Assembly (NCBI RefSeq): GCF_001667585.1 | Contig: NZ_LZJZ01000053.1 | Coordinates: 1-42,177 of the forward strand | DNA from: Mycobacterium sp. E2733 | Lineage (GTDB): Bacteria; Actinomycetota; Actinomycetes; Mycobacteriales; Mycobacteriaceae | Direction: 5' to 3' | Length of the DNA stretch: 42,177 nucleotides | Part shown: positions 30,538 through 41,400 of the stretch, piece after piece | Numbering within the stretch: the first letter of the stretch is position 1 | Layout of the letters: the number at the start of each line of letters is the position of its first letter | The notes under the pieces: model-generated | Told to the model about the DNA's origin: nothing | The model's input: the letters and a program-made list of their open reading frames with translations, nothing else | Databases searched by the model: none | Translations under genes and position numbers: made by a program

Positions 30538-31551
30538 CTAAGGAGTGACAAGGACTTTGCAGTGTCGCTCGGGGTCGGCGAGGTCGTCAAAGGCGGCGCC
30601 GACCCCGTCGAGGCCGACCTCGCCGGTGATCAGCGGGGTCGCGTCGATGTCGCCCTCGGCCAGGGCGTGCAGCGAGTCGGTGAACTCCTCTGGCGTGTAG
30701 GCGAGTACGAACTGAACGCTGATCTCTTTTGCAATGGCGAAGAACGGATGCACTGTGTCGGGCTGCATGCAGACACCGGCGACCACCAGGCGAGTGCCGG
30801 GCCGGGCCCGAAGCAACACGTCATCGATGACCCCCGGGACCCCGACCGCCTCGAACACCACGGCCGGTTTGACCGAGTCGAACGGCGAACCCTGTGAGGC
30901 ATCGACGGCCCGATGGGCGCCCATGGCGGTGGCGAGTTCGCGCCGCTTCGGCGAAAAGTCCGAAGCCGCAATGTCCTCGACGCCACGGGCGCGCAGGGCC
31001 GCGATGATCGCGATGCCGATCGGGCCGCAGCCGAGGACCAGGGCCGTCTCGCCGGGGGTGATGCCGGACTTGTTGACGGCATGCAACCCCACGGCCATCG
31101 GCTCGGTCAGGGACGCATGTTTGAAGTCCAGGCCGTTCGGGATGGGCAACAGCAGCGGCGCCGACAGCAGCATGCGTTCGGCATAGCCGCCGATTGTGCT
31201 GTTGCTGTAGACGATTGGCTCCGCGCCTTTGGCGGACAGCAAGACCGGAAGCGAGGTGACCAGCGTTCCCGGCGGGTGGGTCTCGGTGTCGGGCCCGGCC
31301 TCGAGCACCTCGGCGCTGAACTCGTGTCCCATGAAGACGTCGTGGTCTAGGTCGACGTGCATGCCGCCCGCACCGCCGGCCACCCGATTACTCATTTCCA
31401 ACACCTGCGCGCCGTGAGCGGCGAAATGCAGGTCGGACCCGCAGATCCCGCATGCCCGCACGCCCACGAGCACCTGCCCTGCCTCGGGCACGGGATCGGG
31501 CACGTCGTCCCGGTAGACCATCCGTCCATCTCGCAATACCGCCGCTCGCAT
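30538..31551 (-). CDS. Zinc-dependent alcohol dehydrogenase (MDR superfamily)
   Basis: This 337-residue medium-chain dehydrogenase/reductase has catalytic zinc ligands at C37 in CGICGSDLH and H76-E77 in MGHEFSAEV. The Rossmann NAD(P)-binding motif is LGCGPIGIAIIAAL. The four-cysteine structural zinc lobe typical of many alcohol dehydrogenases is missing; the region after GSDLHF is instead AAHGAQVLEMSNRVAGGAGG. Substrate is uncertain (secondary alcohol or threonine/butanediol type). Its ATG overlaps the stop of the monooxygenase gene by 1 nt (TGATG), so it is the last gene of an ephA-monooxygenase-dehydrogenase operon. I do not recall a dehydrogenase at this position in M. tuberculosis. Confidence 0.85.
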   Translation of the reverse strand: MRAAVLRDGRMVYRDDVPDPVPEAGQVLVGVRACGICGSDLHFAAHGAQVLEMSNRVAGGAGGMHVDLDHDVFMGHEFSAEVLEAGPDTETHPPGTLVTSLPVLLSAKGAEPIVYSNSTIGGYAERMLLSAPLLLPIPNGLDFKHASLTEPMAVGLHAVNKSGITPGETALVLGCGPIGIAIIAALRARGVEDIAASDFSPKRRELATAMGAHRAVDASQGSPFDSVKPAVVFEAVGVPGVIDDVLLRARPGTRLVVAGVCMQPDTVHPFFAIAKEISVQFVLAYTPEEFTDSLHALAEGDIDATPLITGEVGLDGVGAAFDDLADPERHCKVLVTP

Positions 31552-32738
31552 CAGCTTTTCACCCCCTTCTGCTCGTCGACATGCTCGGTGATGGCCTTCA
31601 CCACGGCCTCTCCCGCTCGGCCGATCAACTGGTCGCGATTGCCCTTAGCCCAATCATGCGACGACCGCGACGCTTCGAGCTGCCCCTTGAAATGGGGAAT
31701 CACCTTGCGCGCCATCAGGTCGTAGCAGTGATACGTCGCATCGGGGGACGCCCAGTCGTGCCCGAGCATCAGCAGCGTGCCGAACCCGCCTGAGCGGTCG
31801 AGCAAGTCTTCGATGTGGGCGATCGCGTCGTCGGGGGTTCCTATGCAGCAATTGCCCGCGGCCGCGTAGTCCTCGACGAATTCGTGCGGCGTCTGGGCGC
31901 CCTCCACGGTGTTGGCCAACGGGACGAACCCGGCCGCGCCGAAGTAATTGGCGAAATCCTGCAGCCCGTAAGTGCAGTCGTCGATGGCCTTCTCGCGGCT
32001 GTCCGCGATATGCATGATGCTCAGAACACGCCAGTCCGCCCGGTCCGGCTCGTCGCGGCCGACTTTGGCGGCCTGCTCGCGCACCACGTCCCAGGTGGTT
32101 TCGAGGGCGGCGAAGCCGCCGGGCACCGACATCGACAGCGACAGCAAGGACGTGCCCAGCGCACCGGCCAGCCGCGGCCCGGACGGCGAAATCATTGCCG
32201 CCGTCGAGATTTCGGGGTAAGGCCAGGTGTAAGGCCGGATGTGCAGTTGCGCTTCGCGCAATGTGAACCAGTCGGTCTGGCGGTCGATGCGCTCCGACGG
32301 GTCGGCCCGGAACAATGCCAGGATCGCCTCCAGCGACTCCTGCATCATGTGCCGTTGATCGACCGGGTCGATGCCCATCATGTAGGCGTCCGACGGCAGC
32401 GCACCGGGGCCGGTGCCGAACATCACCCGGCCGCGGGTGAGATGGTCGAGCAGCACCCAGCGATCGGCCACCATCAGCGGATGGTGGTAGGGCAGCGAAA
32501 CGACCCCGGTGCCCAACCGAATGTGCTTCGTCCGCTCGGCGGAGGCCGCGATGAAAACTTCCGGGCAGGCGATGAGCTCGTAGCCACCGGAGTGGTGTTC
32601 GCCGAACCACGCCTCGTCGAAGCCCAGCCGATCCAGCGCGACGACGCGCTCCATGTCGTATTCCAAAGCCACCGTTGGGGATTGGCCGATCGGGTGAAAC
32701 GGTGTGATGAAGACACCGAAGCGCAGCGGGGCATTCAT
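31551..32738 (-). CDS. Luciferase-like (LLM class) flavin-dependent monooxygenase (Rv3618-like)
   Basis: This 395-residue bacterial-luciferase-fold protein begins MNAPLRFGVFITPFHPIGQS. Family features are DRLGFDEAWFGEHHSGG, the substrate/flavin-pocket region RLGTGVVSLPYHHPLMVADR and GRVMFGTGPGALPSDA. It probably uses reduced FMN supplied by a reductase to oxygenate an organic substrate; F420 use cannot be excluded from sequence. Length matches Rv3618 (395). Its start overlaps the ephA stop by 4 nt (ATGA), and its stop overlaps the dehydrogenase start, so the three are translated as a coupled unit. Confidence 0.88.
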   Translation of the reverse strand: MNAPLRFGVFITPFHPIGQSPTVALEYDMERVVALDRLGFDEAWFGEHHSGGYELIACPEVFIAASAERTKHIRLGTGVVSLPYHHPLMVADRWVLLDHLTRGRVMFGTGPGALPSDAYMMGIDPVDQRHMMQESLEAILALFRADPSERIDRQTDWFTLREAQLHIRPYTWPYPEISTAAMISPSGPRLAGALGTSLLSLSMSVPGGFAALETTWDVVREQAAKVGRDEPDRADWRVLSIMHIADSREKAIDDCTYGLQDFANYFGAAGFVPLANTVEGAQTPHEFVEDYAAAGNCCIGTPDDAIAHIEDLLDRSGGFGTLLMLGHDWASPDATYHCYDLMARKVIPHFKGQLEASRSSHDWAKGNRDQLIGRAGEAVVKAITEHVDEQKGVKS

Positions 32739-33706
32739 TGCAGCTCCAATCCGTTGAGGAAGTCCGATAGGGCCGCGTTAACCTCGTCCGGCCGTTCCTG
32801 TTGCAGCCAGTGCCCCGCGCCGTCGATCATCACCTGGCGGTAGGGGCCGGTGATCAACTGCGACGCGCGATCGGCGCGGGTGAACGTCAGCACCGGATCG
32901 GCAGTTCCGCCGATAAAGAGGGCCGGCACAGCGATTTTCGCGTCGGCCAGCTCGGGGGTGGTCTCCCAGTTGCGGTCGAAGTTGCGATACCAGTTCAGGC
33001 CACCGGTGAATCCGGTGCGGGAAAACTCGCTGATGTAGTGGTCGAGCTCGTCTTGGCTCAGCCAGTCCGGAAGCCGATCGGGCTCGGGGAGGCGATCGAT
33101 GAACCCCTCGGGACCGGACGCCACCATGCGCGACGCTGACAGCGGGTCGCCCGATGTGCGCAGGCCGCCCAGCATCCGGCGCATCGTGCGGGTGGGATCA
33201 CCGTTGAGCTCCGCGTCGGCGACGCCGGGCTCCTGGAAGTACAAGATGTAAAAGAACTTGTCGCCGAACATCTTGCGCCACGCTTTCGTCGGCGCCGCGT
33301 GCGAGCGGGGCACGGCAGGCACGCTGAGTCCGGCGACGGCCGCGACCCGATCCGGATGCAGCAGCGGCGCGTTCCACACGACCGCCGCGCCCCAGTCGTG
33401 CCCGACCCAGACGGCACGCTCGGCTCCGACGTCGTCAAGCAGGCCGACCAGGTCGGCCGTCAGCTGGTGGATGTCGTAAGCCTCGACCGCTTCCGGGCAA
33501 GAGGAGCCGCCGTAGCCGCGCTGATCCGGTGCCAGCACGTGGTAGCCGGCCTCGGCGAGGACCGGTATTTGGTGGCGCCACGAATAAGCCAGCTCGGGAA
33601 AGCCGTGGGCCAAAATCACCACGGGTGCGCCGCGCTCTCCCGCCTCGACCACCCGCAGCTGCACACCGTTGGTCTCTACTAACCGTTCGGTTGACTTGAG
33701 CACCAT
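32735..33706 (-). CDS. ephA: Epoxide hydrolase
   Basis: This 323-residue alpha/beta hydrolase begins at ATG 33706 (MVLKSTERLVETNGVQLRVV). The oxyanion motif HGFPE comes first, then the nucleophile Asp in GHDWGAAVVW, the acid Asp in GTADPVLTF and the catalytic His in GAGHWLQQERP. An Asp nucleophile with WGA marks an epoxide hydrolase rather than an esterase. It opens epoxides to diols and is likely a detoxification or lipid-modification enzyme. It corresponds to Rv3617 (322 residues by recall). It is the first gene of the three-gene minus-strand operon, so monooxygenase, hydrolase and dehydrogenase could act in sequence on one substrate. Confidence 0.92.
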   Translation of the reverse strand: MVLKSTERLVETNGVQLRVVEAGERGAPVVILAHGFPELAYSWRHQIPVLAEAGYHVLAPDQRGYGGSSCPEAVEAYDIHQLTADLVGLLDDVGAERAVWVGHDWGAAVVWNAPLLHPDRVAAVAGLSVPAVPRSHAAPTKAWRKMFGDKFFYILYFQEPGVADAELNGDPTRTMRRMLGGLRTSGDPLSASRMVASGPEGFIDRLPEPDRLPDWLSQDELDHYISEFSRTGFTGGLNWYRNFDRNWETTPELADAKIAVPALFIGGTADPVLTFTRADRASQLITGPYRQVMIDGAGHWLQQERPDEVNAALSDFLNGLELQ

Positions 33707-33837
33707 GTCACCAAAGCACACCCCCTCCGGGGCTGAGAAGTATTCGCGCCGATTGCGAATCGCATTCCAACGGCTTTGGTTGCCTGGTAGATATCGCCTT
33801 GAAGGCCTCCAATGACGTGAAAGCAGGTGGAGCGGAA

Positions 33838-34254
33838 ATGAAGCGGCTTGACCACGTCGTCCTCTGGACGAGCGATGCGCGCGCCTCGATGGATTTTTAT
33901 ACGAGGGTGGTCGGGTTGGCGCCGGTCCGGTTTGCCGAGTTCGAGGCCGGCGATGCGCCGTTTCCCAGCGTGCGGGTGTGCGACGACTCGATCATCGACT
34001 TGATGCCGCACGCCAGTGCTGCCGCCGCCGAGTCGATGACACGGGCGGAAGGCAGCGCCGGCCACCCGGTGAATCACGTCTGCCTTGCGCTTTCGAAGTC
34101 CGAATACGACGCGTTGGATCAACGCCTGCAGGCGGAGGGAGTGGACACCAGTGCGCGGTTGGGCCCCAACTTCGGGGCCCAGGGCTGGGCGCCACAGGCC
34201 TACTACTTCGCCGACCCGGACGGCAATGTGATCGAGGCCCGGTATTACGAGTGA
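33838..34254 (+). CDS. VOC (glyoxalase/bleomycin-resistance) fold protein
   Basis: This encodes 138 residues from ATG 33838 (MKRLDHVVLWTSDARASMDFY), with GGAGCGGAA upstream. It contains two beta-alpha-beta-beta-beta modules: the first begins LDHVVLWT with a His at residue 6, the second begins VNHVCLAL, and the end is YYFADPDGNVIEARYY with the typical terminal metal-binding Glu. The metal ligands (His, His/Glu) are conserved, so it is probably a metal-dependent lyase, isomerase or dioxygenase-like enzyme, or a binding protein; no substrate can be named. It stands alone between the divergent ephA operon and ftsH, where M. tuberculosis carries espACD. Confidence 0.85.
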   Translation: MKRLDHVVLWTSDARASMDFYTRVVGLAPVRFAEFEAGDAPFPSVRVCDDSIIDLMPHASAAAAESMTRAEGSAGHPVNHVCLALSKSEYDALDQRLQAEGVDTSARLGPNFGAQGWAPQAYYFADPDGNVIEARYYE

Positions 34255-34280
34255 TGCGATATGCACAGGCGGCCCCGCCA

Positions 34281-34338
34281 CCGAGTGTCACGCTGGCGTG
34301 CGCACCGCAGGCCACGATCACGCTGGCGTGACACTCGG
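34281..34338. repeat. 58-nt double-palindrome element, copy 2
   Basis: Outer 13-bp arms CCGAGTGTCACGC (34281-34293) and GCGTGACACTCGG (34326-34338) are perfect reverse complements. Each flank also contains a CACGCTGGCGTG inner near-palindrome. Total length (58 nt) and architecture match the copy at 11992-12049, with C/T differences at symmetrical positions that preserve pairing in the outer stem. It lies 26 bp after the VOC gene stop and could terminate that transcript. Confidence 0.75.
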
Positions 34339-34378
34339 CGTGCCCGCAGGGAACCCCTGCTCGTTATATCGACGGGAC

Positions 34379-34483
34379 GGTGGCGACCCGCTGCGCTCCG
34401 GCTCTGCCGGAGCTGGCGATCGCCACGGCGACAACGGTGGCGACCCGCTGCGCTCCGGCTCTGCCGGAGCTGGCGATCGCCAC
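34379..34483. repeat. Tandem pair of 48-nt hairpin repeats upstream of ftsH
   Basis: Two identical 48-nt copies (34379-34426 and 34436-34483) are separated by 9 nt (period 57). Each copy is a nested inverted repeat: outer GTGGCGA...TCGCCAC and inner CTCCGG-CTCTG-CCGGAG. The second copy ends 70 bp before the ftsH start, so the repeats lie in its promoter or leader region. Codon-free, no RBS; likely an intergenic repeat of the MIRU/REP kind with RNA-hairpin potential. Confidence 0.85.
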
Positions 34484-34553
34484 TAGCGGTAACCTGGACT
34501 TTTCCAGCTGCGTGAATATCGGGGAAGGACCTGGCCGGCGAGGCCGATGATTG

Positions 34554-36944
<2,391 letters not shown>

Positions 36945-36959
36945 CGAACGGAGGATTCG

Positions 36960-37574
36960 ATGGCCTTAACTGGTTTGGGGCCGGACACCGCCACTCCCAC
37001 GACTCGGGTGTTCGACCAGGCGCGCGCCGAAGCCGCGGTCCGGGAATTGCTGTGCGCCATCGGCGAGGATCCGGACCGGCACGGACTGCGGGAAACGCCG
37101 GCTCGCGTGGCCCGCGCCTACCAGGAGATGTTCGCCGGTCTTTACACCGATCCCGACAGCGTGTTGAACACGATGTTCGACGAAGACCACGACGAATTGG
37201 TGCTGGTCAAGGAAATCCCGCTGTACTCCACCTGTGAACACCACCTGGTGTCGTTTCACGGCGTGGCCCACGTCGGCTACATCCCGGGCAACGACGGCCG
37301 GGTGACCGGGTTGTCGAAGATCGCGCGGCTGGTCGACCTCTACGCCAAGCGGCCGCAGGTGCAGGAACGGTTGACCAGCCAGATCGCGGACGCCCTGATG
37401 AAGAAACTCAATCCGCGGGGCGTGATCGTCGTGATCGAGGCCGAGCACCTCTGCATGGCCATGCGCGGCGTCCGCAAGCCCGGCGCGGTCACCACCACCT
37501 CGGCGGTGCGCGGACAGTTCAAATCCAACGCGGCTTCCCGATCCGAAGCCCTCGATCTCATCCTGCGTAAGTGA
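36960..37574 (+). CDS. folE: GTP cyclohydrolase I
   Basis: This 204-residue enzyme is FolE type I. Zinc ligands are in CEHH (Cys92, His95) and in EHLCMAMRG, and the active-site signatures [22 protein letters not shown] and [11 protein letters not shown] are present. It converts GTP to 7,8-dihydroneopterin triphosphate, the first step of tetrahydrofolate synthesis. Start ATG 36960 has ACGGAGG 5-11 nt upstream and the stop of ftsH is 15 bp away, so it is in the ftsH-fol operon. Its stop lies 9 nt before the folP start. Confidence 0.96.
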   Translation: MALTGLGPDTATPTTRVFDQARAEAAVRELLCAIGEDPDRHGLRETPARVARAYQEMFAGLYTDPDSVLNTMFDEDHDELVLVKEIPLYSTCEHHLVSFHGVAHVGYIPGNDGRVTGLSKIARLVDLYAKRPQVQERLTSQIADALMKKLNPRGVIVVIEAEHLCMAMRGVRKPGAVTTTSAVRGQFKSNAASRSEALDLILRK

Positions 37575-37583
37575 GTCGCGCCT

Positions 37584-38423
37584 GTGCGGGTTATGGGAGT
37601 CCTGAACGTCACTGACGACTCGTTCTCCGATGGCGGCCGCTATCTCGACACCGGCGACGCGGTGGCGCACGGGCTGGCGCTGGCCGCCGACGGCGCGGAC
37701 ATCGTCGATATCGGGGGGGAGTCGACTCGACCCGGCGCCACCCGGATCGACTCCCGGGTCGAGACCTCTCGTGTGATTCCTGTCGTCAAAGAGCTTGCGG
37801 CAGAAGGAATCACGGTGAGCATCGACACCATGCACGCGGATGTCGCGCGGGCGGCGCTGCAGAACGGTGCGCGAATCGTCAACGATGTGTCGGGGGGTCG
37901 CGCCGATCCCGCGATGGCACCGCTGCTGGCCGACGCCGGGGTGCCCTGGGTGCTGATGCATTGGCGGTCGGTGTCGGCCGACCGCCCGCATGCGGCCCCG
38001 CACTACGACGACGTGGTCGCCGAAGTGCGCGCCGAGCTGCTCGCCAGCGTCGACGCCGCGGTGGCCGCGGGCGTCGACCCCGCCAACCTGGTGATCGACC
38101 CGGGCCTTGGGTTCGCCAAGACGGGTCAACACAATTGGGCGCTGCTGCGCGCGCTGCCGCAGCTGGTCGGCACCGGTATCCCGGTGCTCCTGGGCGCATC
38201 GCGCAAACGGTTCCTCGGTACGTTGTTGGCCGGGCCGGACGGCTCGCCGCGCCCGCCCGCCGGCCGTGAGACGGCGACCGCGGTGATTTCCGCACTGGCA
38301 GCGCTGTACGGCGCGTGGGGTGTTCGCGTGCACGACGTGCGGGCCACCGCCGACGCCCTCAAGGTGGTGGGGGCCTGGACGCAAGAAGCGCAGCAGACCG
38401 ACCTGGCTGGAGACAATGGCTGA
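37584..38423 (+). CDS. folP1: Dihydropteroate synthase
   Basis: This 279-residue TIM-barrel enzyme condenses p-aminobenzoate with dihydropterin pyrophosphate and is the sulfonamide target. Signatures are [16 protein letters not shown] near the start, [30 protein letters not shown] and [10 protein letters not shown]. The start GTG 37584 is the only one possible after the in-frame folE stop at 37572-37574, giving a short N-terminus (VRVMGVLN) compared with MSPAPVQVMGVLN in M. tuberculosis FolP1. No Shine-Dalgarno sequence is visible, so translation is probably coupled to folE. It overlaps folB by 8 nt. Confidence 0.96.
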   Translation: MRVMGVLNVTDDSFSDGGRYLDTGDAVAHGLALAADGADIVDIGGESTRPGATRIDSRVETSRVIPVVKELAAEGITVSIDTMHADVARAALQNGARIVNDVSGGRADPAMAPLLADAGVPWVLMHWRSVSADRPHAAPHYDDVVAEVRAELLASVDAAVAAGVDPANLVIDPGLGFAKTGQHNWALLRALPQLVGTGIPVLLGASRKRFLGTLLAGPDGSPRPPAGRETATAVISALAALYGAWGVRVHDVRATADALKVVGAWTQEAQQTDLAGDNG

Positions 38424-38808
38424 TCGAATCGAATTGCGGGGGTTGACGATTCGTGGACGACACGGTGTCTTCGATCACGAGCGGGCCGACGGGCAAGACT
38501 TTGTCGTCGATATGACCGTCTGGATCGACCTCGCCGGGGCCGCGGCCAGCGACGAGCTGGCCGACACCTACGACTACGCGGCGCTGGCCCAGCTGACCGC
38601 CGAGGTCGTGGCCGGACCGCCGCGGAACTTGATCGAAGCGGTCGGGGGGGAGATCGCCGATCGGGTGATGGAAGACGACAGAGTGCACGCGGTCGAGGTG
38701 GTGGTGCACAAGCCGCAGGCCCCGATCCCGCAGCAGTTCGCCGACGTCGCGGTCGTGGTGCGGCGGTCGCGGCGCGGTGGTCGCGGTTCAGTGGTTCCGG
38801 CGATATGA
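38416..38808 (+). CDS. folB: Dihydroneopterin aldolase
   Basis: This 130-residue protein begins [22 protein letters not shown], the characteristic FolB start with the substrate-binding [11 protein letters not shown] region. [31 protein letters not shown] and the C-terminal [19 protein letters not shown] complete the T-fold. It cleaves dihydroneopterin to 6-hydroxymethyl-dihydropterin and glycolaldehyde. It overlaps folP by 8 nt and folK by 4 nt (ATGA), indicating coupled translation. Confidence 0.95.
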   Translation: MADRIELRGLTIRGRHGVFDHERADGQDFVVDMTVWIDLAGAAASDELADTYDYAALAQLTAEVVAGPPRNLIEAVGGEIADRVMEDDRVHAVEVVVHKPQAPIPQQFADVAVVVRRSRRGGRGSVVPAI

Positions 38809-39353
38809 CGTGGGTGGTGCTGTCCATCGGCTCCAACCTGGGCGACCGCCTGGCGCGCCTGCAGTCGGTCGTCGACGGGCTGCGCGAGAAAGTGCTCGCG
38901 GTGTCCCCTGTATACGAGACCGATCCGTGGGGCCGGGTCGATCAGGCGCCCTTCCTCAACGCGGTGCTGATCGCCAACGACCCGGCGTGCGACGGGCAGT
39001 GCTGGCTGCGAAGGGCCCAGGAATTCGAGCGGGCGGCGGGCCGCGTGCGCGGTGAGCGCTGGGGTCCGCGCACCCTCGACGTCGACTTGATCGCCTGTTA
39101 CGGCGAGGCGGAGGTGGTCTCCCGCGAGGAAAATCTGACGCTGCCACACCCGCTGGCCCATTTGCGGGCCTTCGTCATGATCCCGTGGCTTGCCATCGAC
39201 CCCGATGCCCAGCTCACCGTCGGCGAGGGCCCGCGACGGGTCGCGAGCCTGCTCGCCGAGCTGGAGCCGGCCGACCGGGAAGGCGTCCGATTGACCAGCC
39301 TGACGCTCGAGCGGGCGGGCAGGTCCCCGGCCGATCCGGAATCGGAACCCTGA
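38805..39353 (+). CDS. folK: 2-amino-4-hydroxy-6-hydroxymethyldihydropteridine pyrophosphokinase
   Basis: This 182-residue HPPK begins [22 protein letters not shown] (SIGSNLGDR is the family start motif). It has [20 protein letters not shown], the pterin and ATP region [17 protein letters not shown] with the catalytic DVD pair, and [16 protein letters not shown]. It transfers pyrophosphate from ATP to hydroxymethyl-dihydropterin, giving the FolP substrate. The start overlaps the folB stop (ATGA), and its stop overlaps the next start by 1 nt (TGATG). Confidence 0.95.
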   Translation: MTWVVLSIGSNLGDRLARLQSVVDGLREKVLAVSPVYETDPWGRVDQAPFLNAVLIANDPACDGQCWLRRAQEFERAAGRVRGERWGPRTLDVDLIACYGEAEVVSREENLTLPHPLAHLRAFVMIPWLAIDPDAQLTVGEGPRRVASLLAELEPADREGVRLTSLTLERAGRSPADPESEP

Positions 39354-39829
39354 TGGGCCCGACCCGTAAACGTGACCTGACGGCCGCGGTGGTCGGCGCT
39401 GCGGTGGTGGGTTATCTGCTGGTGACCGCCCTGTACCGGTGGTTCCCGCCGATCACGGTGTGGAAGGGCCTGTCGCTGCTGGCGGTGGCGATCGCGGAAG
39501 CCTTGTGGGCGCGCCACGTGCGGGCCAAGATCACCGACGGCGAAATCGGCGCCCGCCCCGGCTGGCTGCATCCGCTGGCGGTGGCGCGCAGCCTGATGGT
39601 CGCCAAGGCGTCGGCCTGGGTGGGCGCGCTGATGCTGGGCTGGTGGGTCGGAGTGCTGGTGTACTTCCTGCCGCGGCGATCCTGGATGCGGGCGGCCGCC
39701 GAGGACACCAGCGGCGCGGTGGTCGCCGCCGTCAGCGCGCTGGCGCTACTCGTCGCCGCGCTGTGGCTGCAGCATTGCTGCAAGTCGCCGCCGGATCAGA
39801 CCGAGCACGGCGAAGGAGCGGAAAACTAG
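39353..39829 (+). CDS. DUF3180 membrane protein (Rv3605c-like)
   Basis: The protein has 158 residues from ATG 39353 ([23 protein letters not shown]). It has four hydrophobic helices: about 9-27, 36-50, 78-105 and 121-140. KGLSLLAVAIAEALWARHVRAKI and ARSLMVAKASAWVGALMLGWW are typical DUF3180 segments. It is conserved immediately after folK in actinobacteria; function unknown. TGATG overlap with folK shows it belongs to the same operon. Length equals that of Rv3605c by recall. Confidence 0.88.
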   Translation: MGPTRKRDLTAAVVGAAVVGYLLVTALYRWFPPITVWKGLSLLAVAIAEALWARHVRAKITDGEIGARPGWLHPLAVARSLMVAKASAWVGALMLGWWVGVLVYFLPRRSWMRAAAEDTSGAVVAAVSALALLVAALWLQHCCKSPPDQTEHGEGAEN

Positions 39830-39914
39830 CGACCCGTGTCCGGCCGACAACCCGCGTGAGAATCGCCGGAGTAGGGCGACACGCGGAATGACCTCGCGCA
39901 GGTACAGTCAGGCC

Positions 39915-41285
39915 ATGACCGTTCTGTCCCGCGGCGCCCGGGTTCGGCGCGGCGGCCGCAGGCCGGGTTGGGTGCTCTTGACCGCGTTGCTGGTCCTCGC
40001 GATGGGGGCCAGTTCCGCACTCGTTTTCACCAATCGGGTGGAACTCCTCAAGCTCGCTGTAATCCTGGCGCTGTGGGCCGCAGTCGCCGGTGCCTTCGTC
40101 TCGGTGCTGTATCGCCGCCAGAGCGACGCGGATCAATCTCGCGTCCGCGACCTGAAGCTGGTGTACGACCTGCAGCTGGATCGCGAAATCTCGGCCCGCC
40201 GCGAGTACGAGCTGACCGTGGAGTCTCAGCTGCGCCGCGAGTTGGCCTCCGAGCTGCGTGCTCAGGCCGCCGATGACCTGGCCGAGCTGCGGGCGGAGTT
40301 GAGCGCGTTGCGCACCAGCCTGGAGATCCTGTTCGACACCGATCTCGCCCAGCGCCCGGCCCTGGAGACGCCCGAGACCGAGGCGCCGCCCGAGCGCGCC
40401 TACAGCGAGTGGGACCGCAACGGCGAAACCCCGCGTGACGCGCCCTACGACTGGGTCGCCAGCGATCGGGTCACCTCCGTCCCCCAGGACAACGCGCCGA
40501 ACCGGGCCGACGAAACGGCAATCATCGACGTGCCCGAGGAGCCGCTGTTGCCGCCCCGGCAGCCGCAGCCCCGCCGCGAGCGCGCCCGTTACCAGTACGA
40601 AGCGCCGCAGGAGCCGCCGCCCCAGCCCCAGCCGTCGTACAGCGCCCCGCCGCCCCAGCCGGAGCCGCGATTCGAACCTCGCCAGCAGCAGCCGCCACCG
40701 CCCCAGCCGGAGCCGGCGCCTCAGCCGCAAGTGCAGGGCTGGCAGCCGGCGGGTGCCTCGGGCCTTTGGCTGCCGCCCGGAACGCCGGGCAGCAACTGGG
40801 CGGGCTCCGAACCGTCCCCGGCCGACGAAACGTCGGGCCGGCGGCGGCGCGGCCGCCACACCGAGTCGGACGAGGCCTGGGCCGGTCCGCCCGCCGAGCC
40901 GGTGCCGCCGCCGTACGGCGAATCGGGTCGCCGGGCGCGGTCGCGCCATTCAGCGGAATACCGCGACTACGAGGTGCGCAATTTCGCGGACCCCAACGAG
41001 CCCCCGAACGAGCCGGCCTTCGCCCCACCACCGCCCGCTCCGGCAGCGGCGACGCCCCCGCCACCGCCGCCACCGCAGTCGCCGCCCCTCGCCGTCGAGC
41101 AACCACCGCGGCTCGCCCCGCCGGCTGCGCCGGAGCATGCGCCCCGACACGGCGGCGTGGACCCGCATGCGGAGGGTTTGAACGGCCAGGGTCCCGCGAC
41201 CGGCGGCCAGTCGGTTGCCGACCTGCTGGCCCGGCTGCAGGTCCAGCCGTCCGAGGGCGGCCGGCGTCGCCGCCGCGACGGCTGA
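39915..41285 (+). CDS. Membrane protein with Pro-rich C-terminal region (Rv3604c-like)
   Basis: The protein has 456 residues from ATG 39915 (MTVLSRGARVRRGGRRPGWVL). A basic N-terminus is followed by two adjacent membrane helices (VLLTALLVLAMGASSALVF and LLKLAVILALWAAVAGAFVSVLY). A charged coiled-coil-like region follows (residues about 75-150, RDLKLVYDLQLDREISARREYELTVESQLRRELASELR). The rest is a long, low-complexity Pro/Gln/Glu-rich cytoplasmic tail with basic patches (GRRRRGRHTE). The N-terminal 140 residues match Rv3604c (DUF6779-type); the Pro-rich tail is longer here than the 397-residue M. tuberculosis protein by recall. Function unknown; a scaffold at the membrane is possible. The in-frame ATG 39888 is less likely. 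Confidence 0.85.
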   Translation: MTVLSRGARVRRGGRRPGWVLLTALLVLAMGASSALVFTNRVELLKLAVILALWAAVAGAFVSVLYRRQSDADQSRVRDLKLVYDLQLDREISARREYELTVESQLRRELASELRAQAADDLAELRAELSALRTSLEILFDTDLAQRPALETPETEAPPERAYSEWDRNGETPRDAPYDWVASDRVTSVPQDNAPNRADETAIIDVPEEPLLPPRQPQPRRERARYQYEAPQEPPPQPQPSYSAPPPQPEPRFEPRQQQPPPPQPEPAPQPQVQGWQPAGASGLWLPPGTPGSNWAGSEPSPADETSGRRRRGRHTESDEAWAGPPAEPVPPPYGESGRRARSRHSAEYRDYEVRNFADPNEPPNEPAFAPPPPAPAAATPPPPPPPQSPPLAVEQPPRLAPPAAPEHAPRHGGVDPHAEGLNGQGPATGGQSVADLLARLQVQPSEGGRRRRRDG

Positions 41286-41400
41286 GCTGGGAGCTTCCTC
41301 ACATTGGGCCGGGCCCGGTAATCGACTACAGTTTTAGTGACCGAACGGTACCCACGAAGTGGGACCGGAACGAACGAAGAAATCTGTGAGGTCGTCTGCG

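Noticed and set aside
34379..34483. CRISPR array
   Set aside because: Only two copies with a 9-nt spacer and nested palindromes; no cas genes nearby.
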